Assembly: GCA_038210245.1 (NCBI GenBank) | Contig: JBBQWW010000005.1 | Span: 48,176 to 112,175 of the forward strand | Direction: 5' to 3' | Length of the DNA: 64,000 nt | Source: Bog-756 sp038210245 | Lineage (GTDB): Bacteria; Actinomycetota; Acidimicrobiia; Acidimicrobiales; RAAP-2 | Shown here: one piece after another, positions 35,402-42,836 of the stretch | Layout of the letters: every line of letters begins with the position of its first letter | Position numbering within the stretch: position 1 is the first letter of the stretch | Program-made: the position numbers and the translations under genes | The notes under the pieces: generated by a model | Database searches by the model: none | What the model was told of the DNA's origin: nothing | Seen by the model: the letters and a program-made list of their open reading frames with translations, nothing else

Positions 35402-36196
35402 CTAGGGAATCGGGGCCACCCGTAGGGATCCGGGGATGGCCATGAGGATGTGGGACACGGTGACGGCTTGGCCGGACAGGACGACCCGATCGCCCTGTCG
35501 CCGCATCCGCACCACCCCACCCCGAGAGGACGCCTGCTCGCCGACCAGGACATCCTTGCCCAGCCGCCCGCCCCAGTAGTGGGCCAGTGTGCAGTGGGCG
35601 GAGCCGGTGACCGGGTCCTCGGCCACGCCGGCGTTCGGGGCGAACACCCGGGTGACACAGTCGGTCCCCGGTCGGTCCCCGGGTGCGGTGACCATCAGGA
35701 GGCGTATACCCGAGGCCGCGATCTGGTTCAGGTCGGGCCGGAACCCCCGCACCGTGGCGGCGCGGTCCACCACGGCGATGGCGTCGCTCCGGCCCAGGCC
35801 GTACCAGACCAGTCCGGGCAGGTGGAGGGCTGGCGGCGGGTCAGCCGCCACGGGCCGATCGACGGGGAAGTCCATCTCGATCCAGCCGCCGGCACCCGAG
35901 ACACACGACAGCACCCCGCTCCGAGTATGGAACCGGGCCGTGCCGCCCAGCACGTGGGCCGAGGCCAGCGTGGCGTGTCCGCAGAGGTCCACCTCGGTGG
36001 TCGGGGTGAACCACCGCAGGTCGTGATCACCATCGCCTCGCTCGACCACGAAGGCCGTCTCCGAGAGGTTCATCTCGAGGGCCACCGCCTGCATGAGGGT
36101 GTCGTCAGGAAAGCCGTCCACGACGGCCACCGCCGCAGGGTTGCCGGAGAAGACCATGTCGGTGAAGGCGTCCACCGTTGTCAGTTCGAGCCTCAC
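35402..36196 (-). CDS. PhzF family isomerase-like protein
   Basis: A 264-residue protein of the PhzF fold (diaminopimelate-epimerase-like two-domain barrel). It begins VDAFTDMVFSGNPAAVAVV. The catalytic Glu equivalent to PhzF Glu45 is in MNLSETAFVV near residue 43. Further family pieces are DLCGHATLASAHVL near 70 and AGVAEDPVTGSAHCTL near 205. Most PhzF relatives are isomerases of unknown substrate; no phenazine genes lie here. The GTG at 36196 is chosen by family alignment; another GTG 12 nt upstream is possible. Confidence 0.85.
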   Translation of the reverse strand: MRLELTTVDAFTDMVFSGNPAAVAVVDGFPDDTLMQAVALEMNLSETAFVVERGDGDHDLRWFTPTTEVDLCGHATLASAHVLGGTARFHTRSGVLSCVSGAGGWIEMDFPVDRPVAADPPPALHLPGLVWYGLGRSDAIAVVDRAATVRGFRPDLNQIAASGIRLLMVTAPGDRPGTDCVTRVFAPNAGVAEDPVTGSAHCTLAHYWGGRLGKDVLVGEQASSRGGVVRMRRQGDRVVLSGQAVTVSHILMAIPGSLRVAPIP

Positions 36197-36519
36197 CGGG
36201 GGCACGGTGCCGTTCGGGGACCGGTCACGAGTACGGCCGACGACGGGCGGGCCCGGTGGCGGCCGGTGGGCCCGGGCACGGCACGAAGGGGAGGGACGGA
36301 CGACCGCTCCACGGGGTGGCAAGGCACGCCTGGCATTTCGCCTCCGATCGGTCCGACGATGGATCAGAGGCTAGATGGAAACGTGGCGGAGATCGTTCCC
36401 ACCCTGCGGGCCACCGTGGTGGCGCCCGCCACCGTCCCGGTACGGGGACGGCGCGTGAGGTCGGTGCGTCCGATCGGGGGAAGGGGCGTGCTCCTCCCGG
36501 CCCCGTGGAATCGGTCCGG
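36197..36519. other. Gene-free region with GC-rich hairpins
   Basis: This 323-nt region lies between the starts of the PhzF gene and the end of the small zinc-ribbon gene. The stem GCCACC-gt-GGTGGC near 36410-36430 may end the zinc-ribbon transcript. No further gene is supported. Confidence 0.4.
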
Positions 36520-36669
36520 CTACCGCCCGGCGTTGTCGACGTAGGCGTCGTAACAGGCCTGGCAGATCCGGTGGGACTCGGCCGCCTCGAAGGGGCTTCC
36601 GCAGTCGGGACACGGGCGCGCTCCACCCTCGACCGGTTGGACGTCGAGCCACTCCTGCGACGCGGACAT
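36520..36669 (-). CDS. Small zinc-ribbon protein
   Basis: A 49-residue protein, MSASQEW at the start, with two cysteine pairs: CPDCG near residue 23 and CQAC near 40. The C-x2-C ... C-x2-C layout is that of a small zinc ribbon. It is followed only by YDAYVDNAGR. The frame stays open upstream to 36891, but that part is Arg/Pro-rich and looks non-coding, so the ATG at 36669 is chosen. It is transcribed away from the 188-residue membrane-associated protein. Function is unknown; small zinc ribbons often bind RNA, DNA or ribosomes. Confidence 0.55.
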   Translation of the reverse strand: MSASQEWLDVQPVEGGARPCPDCGSPFEAAESHRICQACYDAYVDNAGR

Positions 36670-36786
36670 GCCTACGGCATCGGCCACCGGCCCGTCGAGC
36701 TTTAGTCGAGGCGTGCCCGGGTTCGGGTTGGGCCACGGGCGCCTTCCGTCCTCCCGATGGCCTGCCCTCACGGGGATCGGCAGGAA

Positions 36787-36806
36787 TGACAGGGACGTAA
36801 CTGTCA
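36787..36806. promoter_or_regulatory. Inverted repeat TGACAG-N8-CTGTCA
   Basis: Perfect 6-bp half-sites at 36787-36792 and 36801-36806 with spacer GGACGTAA lie in the 220-nt gap between the divergent zinc-ribbon gene and the gene at 36890. It is a plausible operator for an unidentified regulator. Confidence 0.35.
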
Positions 36807-36889
36807 CACCCCCGTACGAACCTGGCGCCGGCGTGGTCCCACTGGGCCGCCGGGCCCGATCAGGCCGTCGACGAGGGAGGTCGAACACC

Positions 36890-37456
36890 ATGAGGTACCC
36901 ATCCGGCCAGGACGAAGCCTCCCGATCCGGGATGGAGGACGCTCACCACCTGATGGCCCATCTCCGATCCGGGGGATCACTCGTCCCTGTCGCCACCGGC
37001 TTGCGGCTGGAACCCCAAGAGACGGCGTTCGCCTGCACTGGTGTGAGGACCGCCCGGTACTACGCCCAGCCGGGCCCTCCGTACGACACGACGACACTCC
37101 TCGGTCTGGGGAGCCTGGGAACCCTCACCATCACCGCGCTCGGGAGCGCGGCGTGGAATGCGCACAGGCGGCGCCAGTCCGACCGGGAGGCGGCGGCCCG
37201 GTGGCGTTGGGCCGGTTGGTCGGACGCCGTCGTGACATCTCGACGCCTGTTGCTCCTCCAGGACGGGACGTGGACCTCGATCCGGTACCCGCAGATCTTC
37301 CAACTCCAGCCCCGGCCCGAGCGACTGCAGTTGGACCTCCACTTCGAGGACGCCCCCGCCCTGCGGTCCGAAGGTCCGTCCGTCCCCCTGATCACGGTGC
37401 TGCTCTTCTACCTCCTCTACCACCGCGAGGTGGCCCTTCCTGAGCTCAGGACCTGA
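36890..37456 (+). CDS. Hypothetical protein with one or two membrane segments
   Basis: A 188-residue protein of no recognised family. A likely membrane helix spans about 68-90 (TTLLGLGSLGTLTITALGSA), followed by the basic stretch AHRRRQSDREAAARW. The segment VVTSRRLLLLQDGTWTSIRYPQIFQL near 115-140 looks like a PH-like beta-rich unit found in several actinobacterial membrane-associated proteins. A second hydrophobic segment (VPLITVLLFYLLYH) is close to the C-terminus. The ATG start follows GGGAGG by about 9 nt. It is transcribed on its own. Confidence 0.6.
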   Translation: MRYPSGQDEASRSGMEDAHHLMAHLRSGGSLVPVATGLRLEPQETAFACTGVRTARYYAQPGPPYDTTTLLGLGSLGTLTITALGSAAWNAHRRRQSDREAAARWRWAGWSDAVVTSRRLLLLQDGTWTSIRYPQIFQLQPRPERLQLDLHFEDAPALRSEGPSVPLITVLLFYLLYHREVALPELRT

Positions 37457-37543
37457 CGACGGGCGCACCGGGCGGCCAGCCTCCCCCAGCGATGGCCCGG
37501 CCCGCTGAATCTGTCGTCACCGGTCGGCCTACGCTCTGTGGGC

Positions 37544-37564
37544 ATGAACGGAGAATGCAGGTGA
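37544..37564 (+). CDS. Possible leader peptide MNGECR
   Basis: A six-codon frame begins 8 nt after TACGCT (37530-37535) and its TGA stop overlaps the GTG start of the membrane protein at 37561. It may couple translation by termination and reinitiation. The evidence is positional only. Confidence 0.25.
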   Translation: MNGECR

Positions 37565-38073
37565 GGCGGCTGGTGGCCTCGCCCTGGCTGGCCCTGGCCC
37601 TGGTCTTCGTCGGCCTGTTCGGAGCCACGGTGGCCGTGTCCGGCCTGTGGGCGCCGCTGCCGCCGCCGAAGGCCGGGGGTACGTGCGGGCCGGGGCTGGG
37701 TGCGGAAGCCGCCGTGGCGGCCCTGGTCAACCCGGGCTCCATCGGCGCCGGGGCCGAGCCCCCGGTCACCAAGAAGGCCGCCCGCGCCAACTGGTCCCAA
37801 TTCGTGAGCGAGTGTCAGTCGGCCACCGACCACCGGGCCCTGGTCACCATCCCGCTGCTGGCGGTGTCGCTGGTCCTGGCCGTGGGGGGCCTAATGCTCC
37901 TGTGGAGACGGGTGGAGCGCCCGGCCGCACCGGCGCCTCCCGCGGCTCCGGTGACCGACCAACCCTGGTGGCTGCACCCGACCGACCCGGCCGGAGGGGC
38001 TCCACCGTTCAACCCGTCGGGTCCCGTGGCCGCCGGGCCAGTCAGCCCGGGCGGAGGCCCAGCCACCGTCTGA
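37561..38073 (+). CDS. Small membrane protein, two transmembrane helices
   Basis: A 170-residue protein of unknown family. Helix 1 is near residues 8-30 (LALALVFVGLFGATVAVSG) and helix 2 near 97-115 (ALVTIPLLAVSLVLAVGGLML). Between them is an exported loop with two cysteines (GTCGPG and SECQSA) that could pair. The tail is cytoplasmic, with Pro- and Ala-rich sequence and a single WWLHP motif. The GTG at 37561 is preferred, with GGAGA 6 nt upstream; ATG at 37555 is an alternative. An LLM oxidoreductase follows on the same strand. Confidence 0.6.
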   Translation: MRRLVASPWLALALVFVGLFGATVAVSGLWAPLPPPKAGGTCGPGLGAEAAVAALVNPGSIGAGAEPPVTKKAARANWSQFVSECQSATDHRALVTIPLLAVSLVLAVGGLMLLWRRVERPAAPAPPAAPVTDQPWWLHPTDPAGGAPPFNPSGPVAAGPVSPGGGPATV

Positions 38074-38147
38074 GCCGGGGGTCCTCGGCCCTACGCTCGG
38101 ACGGTGCCAACCGTGAGGCGATCGGCAGGCAGAGGATGGAGCTTCCG

Positions 38148-39248
38148 ATGGACCGCCAACTCGAACTGGGTCTCGACACCTTCGGCGACATCACCGTCGA
38201 TGCCGACGGCACCCCGCGCTCGGCCGCCACGGTAATCCGGGACGTGGTGGAGGAAGCCGTGCTGGCCGACACCGTCGGCGTGGACTTCATCGGCATCGGT
38301 GAGCACCACCGGGCCGACTTCGCCGTGGCCTCCCCCGAGATGGTGCTGGCCACCATCGCCGGCCGTACGGAACGGATCCGGCTCGGGTCGGCGGTGACCG
38401 TGCTGAGCTCGGACGACCCGGTGCGGGTCTATCAGCGGTTCGCCACCCTCGACGCCCTGTCCCAGGGGCGGGCCGAGGTGATCCTCGGTCGCGGCTCCTT
38501 CACCGAGTCGTTCCCCCTGTTCGGCTACGAGCTCTCCCAGTACGAGGAGCTGTTCGAAGAGAAGGTCCAGCTCTTCGCCGAGCTGCGACACGAGCAGCCG
38601 GTCACCTGGTTCGGTCAGACCCGAGCCGGCCTCGCCGGGCAGCAGGTCTATCCACGGACCGAATCCGGGTCCCTCACCACCTGGATCGGCGTGGGCGGCA
38701 GTCCCCAGTCCATCGTCCGGGCGGCCGGCTACCGACTGCCCCTCATGATCGCCATCATCGGTGGGGAGAGCGAACGGTTCCTTCCGCTCGTCGACCTGTA
38801 CCACCGGGCCCTGACCGAGTTCGAGGCGCCCGACCTGCCCATCGGCGTTCACTCACCGGGTCATATCGCCGAGACGGACGACCTGGCCCGCGAGCAACTG
38901 TGGCCCCACATGAAGCGGATGCGTGACCGGATCGGTGCGGAGCGCGGCTGGGGTCCGATGAGTCGGGCCGAGTTCGACCACCAGGCCGGACCGACCGGAT
39001 CCCTCTACGTGGGCTCACCCGAGACGGTGGCCACCAAGTTCGCCTCGACCGCACGGCTGCTGCAGCTGTCGCGCTTCGACATGAAGTACAGCGCTGGTCA
39101 ACTGCCCCACGAGCTGCTCATGGAGAGCACCGAGCTCTACGGGACCGAGGTCATCCCACGGGTTCGACAGATCCTCACCACCGACTCCGGAGCCACCTCT
39201 GGAAGCGGGCCCGGCGAACCGGTCGGGCTCGGGTCACCGGCCACCTGA
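38148..39248 (+). CDS. LLM class flavin-dependent oxidoreductase
   Basis: A 366-residue luciferase-like oxidoreductase. It opens with LELGLDTFGDITVD and continues with ADTVGVDFIGIGEHHRADF near 40-58, IRLGSAVTVLSSDDPVRVYQ near 84-103 and the family RAEVILGRGSFTESFPLFG near 113. This type often uses reduced FMN in a two-component system, though F420 cannot be excluded. The ATG at 38148 has GGATGGAG about 6 nt upstream; an ATG 12 nt earlier is also in frame. A strong hairpin at 39277 follows the gene. Confidence 0.85.
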   Translation: MDRQLELGLDTFGDITVDADGTPRSAATVIRDVVEEAVLADTVGVDFIGIGEHHRADFAVASPEMVLATIAGRTERIRLGSAVTVLSSDDPVRVYQRFATLDALSQGRAEVILGRGSFTESFPLFGYELSQYEELFEEKVQLFAELRHEQPVTWFGQTRAGLAGQQVYPRTESGSLTTWIGVGGSPQSIVRAAGYRLPLMIAIIGGESERFLPLVDLYHRALTEFEAPDLPIGVHSPGHIAETDDLAREQLWPHMKRMRDRIGAERGWGPMSRAEFDHQAGPTGSLYVGSPETVATKFASTARLLQLSRFDMKYSAGQLPHELLMESTELYGTEVIPRVRQILTTDSGATSGSGPGEPVGLGSPAT

Positions 39249-39276
39249 CCGGATCGTCCCCCCCCGCCGCCGTCCG

Positions 39277-39293
39277 GGCTCCGGCCCGGAGCC
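39277..39293 (+). terminator. Hairpin terminator
   Basis: Perfect stem GGCTCCGG-c-CCGGAGCC, 29 nt after the LLM stop. A second inverted repeat, CCGGCC-gagcc-GGCCGG, follows within about 30 nt. Together they should end transcription of the LLM gene. Confidence 0.5.
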
Positions 39294-39410
39294 GCTATCC
39301 CTCGGACCGGCCGAGCCGGCCGGACCTTCACGGGGTGATCGTGTCACGCAGACCCGGTCGGGGCAGCGGGCCGGCGGGATGGCCAGTCGGGGCTGCTCAG
39401 TCGAGGCCGC

Positions 39411-39752
39411 TCAGTCGGGGCTGTCCCGACGGGACCATGTGCCCGAGACGGGCACCATGCGTGGGGATTGGAGCAGTTCGAGGAACGGGCCCGACGGTGC
39501 GTCGCCGTAGGCAACGGCCTTGCTCATGAGCCACTTGCAGTCCTCGAGGCCCTTGATGGCCTGGGGCTTGTAGCGCTTCTTCATGTTCTTGGGCTGAGTC
39601 ATCTTGCCCTTGGCGATGGCGATGCCCATGGACACCCCGAAGGCGTACTGGCCGTCCTTGCTGTCGGACCCGAACTCCTCGATGCGGGCGTCCGCCCACT
39701 TCTGGATCTTGTCCGACCACTTGGCCAGTCGGCGCTCGCTCTTCGACAGCAT
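39411..39752 (-). CDS. Hypothetical lysine-rich cytosolic protein
   Basis: A 113-residue protein of no recognised family, rich in lysine and tryptophan: KSERRLAKWSDKIQKWADAR near the start, then KGKMTQPKNMKKRYKPQAIK near 48-67 and GLEDCKWLMSKAVAYG. No membrane segment or enzyme motif is seen. The ATG start follows GGGAGGTGG by about 6 nt, a strong signal that this is a real gene. It lies upstream of nothing on its strand and has its own 5' region. A nucleic-acid-binding role is possible from the charge only. Confidence 0.6.
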   Translation of the reverse strand: MLSKSERRLAKWSDKIQKWADARIEEFGSDSKDGQYAFGVSMGIAIAKGKMTQPKNMKKRYKPQAIKGLEDCKWLMSKAVAYGDAPSGPFLELLQSPRMVPVSGTWSRRDSPD

Positions 39753-39931
39753 CGCCCCCACCTCCCTCGTCGTTCGGCCGCCAGCCCTGCGACCGTACCA
39801 AACAGGCCGGAGACCCCTCGGTGGCCCGTCGAGCGACCGCGCCCACCGGCGCGCCCCCTCGTGGCTGCCGCCGCCGGCACCGCTGCGGCCCCGTCGGCCC
39901 GGATCGACCCGGAGGGTCGGCTCGTCTGGAG

Positions 39932-41074
39932 CTAGACCGTGGCGCGCGGATTCGGGAGGGCCGTCGACGTCCAAGCGAGACCGATGCACATCTCGTCGGT
40001 CGACCCGTCCCCCCAGGTGACGAAGTGGGGCGGGGCCTTGCGCAGGGCCGGGAGCTCCTGGGCCAGGGTCGGCCGGTAGGTGCAGGTGATCGCCACCGGC
40101 TCGCCGGCCGCGACCGCCACCGGTTGGGCCAGGTTGTACGACCGCTGGTAGTCGAAGTTGTACGCGGGAACGTCGAGCACCGTCCTGGCCCGGGGCGTTC
40201 CCGGGTCGAGGACCATGGTGAAGGCGGCGCCCAGGAGGTGCATGTGCGCTTGCACCCGGACGATGTACCCACCCTTACCGATGGTCGTCAGGCACGACGT
40301 CGAGTTCCCGGTGGGGGGATTCGACGGGTCGTGCCCGCAGAGGCCCTCGATGCCGTTGACCTCGTCGACCGCGCTCGGGCCGAAGCGTTGGCCCAGGTTG
40401 GCGAGCGAGGCGGCCCGATCGCACAGCGGACCGGTCACCCCGGTCGGGCACGGGATGTCCGGCGGGGCGAGCAGCAGGTTGAGATGGAGTGGCTTCAGCG
40501 GTGTCGACCGCGGCACGGTACGGAGTACCAGCGCATCGCGTACGGGATGGTCTCCGACCAGCAGGTTGTAGTGGACCTGCATGATCACCAGGCTTCCGGC
40601 GGGGAGCGCCACCCCAGCCCCCTTGGGCATCTGATCGGCCCCGTGGCCCGGGGCCCAGAACCCGAGCAGCGGGACGGCGGCCAGGCCGGCCACCGACGTG
40701 TCGGGCAGCGCGCCTTCGCCGAAGCACGTCCAGCCCTTCCCCACCTCGTTGTCCCGCTCGGCCGTGCGGGCCAGGGACGGTGGGACCAGGAACAGGGCGG
40801 CGTGGTGGTCCTCCTTGCTGCCCGGGACGAACTGGCTGGAGATGATGTACGAGTTGGTGGTGATCCGGGGGTTCAGCAGCGTGCAGTGGTAGTCGTCGGT
40901 CGACCCGGGGGCGGCCTGGGGCCGGTAGGCGTGGGGCATCCTGAGGGTGGTGCTGGTCACCGTCGGGACCGAGGCGGATGCCGGCGGGGCCACCCCTACG
41001 GCTCCCGTGGCCACCAGCGCGGCAGCGACCAGCAGCGCGGCGGCGAGAACCACCGGCGATCGTGGAGTGCGCAC
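39932..41074 (-). CDS. Secreted copper type II monooxygenase-like protein
   Basis: A 380-residue exported protein. A signal peptide ends near residue 35 (ASASV). It carries the complete copper-ligand set of peptidylglycine hydroxylating monooxygenase (PHM): His90-His91 in EDHHAALF and His168 in MQVHYN for one copper, and His277, His279 in AHMHLLG and Met362 in DEMCIG for the other. Conserved cysteines (YHC64, WTC, DIPC, LC) would form disulfides. Family enzymes use ascorbate and two separated coppers to hydroxylate C-H bonds. The GTG start lies 6 nt after TACCCT. The bacterial substrate is unknown. Confidence 0.75.
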   Translation of the reverse strand: MRTPRSPVVLAAALLVAAALVATGAVGVAPPASASVPTVTSTTLRMPHAYRPQAAPGSTDDYHCTLLNPRITTNSYIISSQFVPGSKEDHHAALFLVPPSLARTAERDNEVGKGWTCFGEGALPDTSVAGLAAVPLLGFWAPGHGADQMPKGAGVALPAGSLVIMQVHYNLLVGDHPVRDALVLRTVPRSTPLKPLHLNLLLAPPDIPCPTGVTGPLCDRAASLANLGQRFGPSAVDEVNGIEGLCGHDPSNPPTGNSTSCLTTIGKGGYIVRVQAHMHLLGAAFTMVLDPGTPRARTVLDVPAYNFDYQRSYNLAQPVAVAAGEPVAITCTYRPTLAQELPALRKAPPHFVTWGDGSTDEMCIGLAWTSTALPNPRATV

Positions 41075-41279
41075 CCGGGCAGGGTAGCCCCCTCGGGGCC
41101 GGTGGGCCGGGGGACCATCCGGTGTCCGGTCCGACCCGGCCTGGCCGGAACCGTCGAGGCGCCACCGGGTCCGACCGCGTTACCGTGCTTGCGCAACGAC
41201 ACCTCCGGGTTCGACAGCGAAGTCGAGCCGGACCATCCCGTCCCCGTCAGCGAAGGCAACCCCAAGGCATGGCACCCTC

Positions 41280-42197
41280 ATGAAGTTCACCGTCACCTAC
41301 CCGTTGATCACCCATCCGGCCAGCCCGGAGCTGATGAGCAGGGAGGCCATCACCCGGTTCGCCCAGACGGCGGAGGCCGCCGGATTCGACGGCATCGGAT
41401 TCACCGATCATCCGGCGCCGACCGACCGGTGGCTCCAGGCCGGGGGCCACGATGCCCTGGATCCCTACGTGGCCCTGACATTCTGCTCGGCGGTGACCGA
41501 GCGGATACGCCTGATCCCCAACATCGCCGTCCTCCCCTACCGGCACCCCCTCATCGTCGCCAAGATGGTGGCCACCCTGGCCATGCTGTCCGAGGACCGC
41601 TTCACCCTGGCGGTGGCCACCGGCTACCTGCGGGGGGAGTACAAGGGTCTGGGCATCGACTTCGAGCAGCGCAACGCCCTCTTCGACCAGGCCATCGAGG
41701 TGCTGGTGGGCATGTGGACCAAGGACGACTTCTCCTTTACGGGGATCGGCATCGACGCCAAGGGGCTGTCGGCCAATCCCAAGCCTCGAACCCCGCCTCC
41801 CATCTGGATCGGCGGCAACAGCCGACTGTCCCGCCGACGGGTGGCCCGGTACGGAGACGGTTGGACACCGTTCCCCGCACCCCGGACCCTCTCGACCACC
41901 ACCAAGACCCCACCGCTCGAGACCGTCGACGACCTGGCCGCCATGCTCGACGAGCTCTGGCAGTTCGTCGACGAGGAGGGGCGGGACCGCACCGACATCG
42001 ACGTGGCCTTCAGCACCCCGGCCGGGGGCGGCCTGGGTGAGCACTTCGACGCCGACGCCCATCGGGCCGGACTCGACGAACTGGCCGCGTTGGGGGTCAC
42101 CTGGGCCGGGGTCTCGGTCCCCGGGGCGTCACTGGCCCAGGCCCTCGAGGGACTGGAGCGTTACGGGGCCTCGGTGATCGCACCCCTCAGGGCATGA
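41280..42197 (+). CDS. LLM class F420-dependent oxidoreductase
   Basis: A 305-residue luciferase-like protein, the third in the window. Features: MKFTVTYPLITHP start, TAEAAGFDGIGFTDHPAP near 30-47, IRLIPNIAVLPYRHPLIVAK near 77-97, the glycine-rich TLAVATGYLRGEYKGLGID near 110-128, and PPPIWIGGNSRLSRRRVARYG near 170. It fits the F420-dependent TIGR03619-like group. The ATG is supported by AAGG about 14 nt upstream only weakly. A TACCGT hexamer near 41180 may be the promoter. The substrate is unknown. Confidence 0.86.
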   Translation: MKFTVTYPLITHPASPELMSREAITRFAQTAEAAGFDGIGFTDHPAPTDRWLQAGGHDALDPYVALTFCSAVTERIRLIPNIAVLPYRHPLIVAKMVATLAMLSEDRFTLAVATGYLRGEYKGLGIDFEQRNALFDQAIEVLVGMWTKDDFSFTGIGIDAKGLSANPKPRTPPPIWIGGNSRLSRRRVARYGDGWTPFPAPRTLSTTTKTPPLETVDDLAAMLDELWQFVDEEGRDRTDIDVAFSTPAGGGLGEHFDADAHRAGLDELAALGVTWAGVSVPGASLAQALEGLERYGASVIAPLRA

Positions 42198-42221
42198 CCC
42201 CGGAGGCCCCCGGGGTGCGAG

Positions 42222-42629
42222 TCACTGCCTGTCGCCACCCCAGCCCAGCTCATCGGCGAGCAGCAGGAGTACCCGGTTGGGCAGGCGCTCACCCCGTTCC
42301 AACAGTTTGAGGCAGCCCTGCACGTAGGCCTTCCGGGCTTCCTCGATGCCCCGGGCCTGGACCGGACTCGCCACCGGGGGACGGATCCCGATGATCTCGG
42401 CCATCTCCGTCGGTCGGTCACCGGTGTCGGGCTCACCGAGCAGCGACTCGAGGACTCGGAGCATGTACTTGCGGGGAGGCGAACCCTGCTCCCACCGAGC
42501 CACCGACTGTTGGGTGACGCCCAGCTGATCGGCCAGATCCCGCTGGGTCATCCCGTGGGTCAGGCGGTGGGCGCGGATGCGCTCGGCCAGGCCACCCGAC
42601 GCATCCACTGAGTACTCACTTGTATCCAC
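42222..42629 (-). CDS. XRE family helix-turn-helix regulator
   Basis: A cytosolic regulator of about 135 residues from the GTG at 42629. The helix-turn-helix reads GMTQRDLADQLGVTQQSVAR near 26-45, typical of Cro/C1-like repressors. The remaining half is helical and ends LLLLADELGWGGDRQ; it may oligomerise or sense a ligand. A TTG at 42668 and a GTG at 42611 are alternative starts. It diverges from a Tat-exported amine oxidase across 207 nt that hold strong palindromes, so it probably regulates itself and that gene. Confidence 0.78.
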   Translation of the reverse strand: MDTSEYSVDASGGLAERIRAHRLTHGMTQRDLADQLGVTQQSVARWEQGSPPRKYMLRVLESLLGEPDTGDRPTEMAEIIGIRPPVASPVQARGIEEARKAYVQGCLKLLERGERLPNRVLLLLADELGWGGDRQ

Positions 42630-42655
42630 TACTTGTCGACGGTACTCCTGGACGG
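42605..42655. promoter_or_regulatory. Repeats around the XRE start
   Basis: GAGTAC near 42610 and GTACTC near 42647 form a 6-bp inverted repeat, and ACTTGT occurs twice between them. The cluster spans the likely start of the XRE gene and could be an autoregulatory site. Confidence 0.35.
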
Positions 42656-42701
42656 GTGCGGGTGACAAGGGCGGGGCGCCAGGACACGTACACCGCGTGT
42701 C

Positions 42702-42721
42702 GAACTACATCCATGTAGTTC
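42702..42721. promoter_or_regulatory. Perfect palindrome, candidate XRE operator
   Basis: GAACTACAT-CC-ATGTAGTTC: 9-bp perfect arms with a 2-nt centre, AT-rich against the GC-rich surroundings. A second inverted repeat GACACG-N7-CGTGTC lies just upstream (about 42683-42701). Both sit between the divergent XRE and amine oxidase genes. Confidence 0.65.
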
Positions 42722-42836
42722 ACACGCCACGGGTAGGTGTAGGTGTGGGGACGGGGCGGCCGGCTCCCCGTCCGGCTCCGCCCGAGAGGGCCGCGGGCCG
42801 TTTGCCGCCGTCGATGGTCAGGGCTAAGACGGCGGC

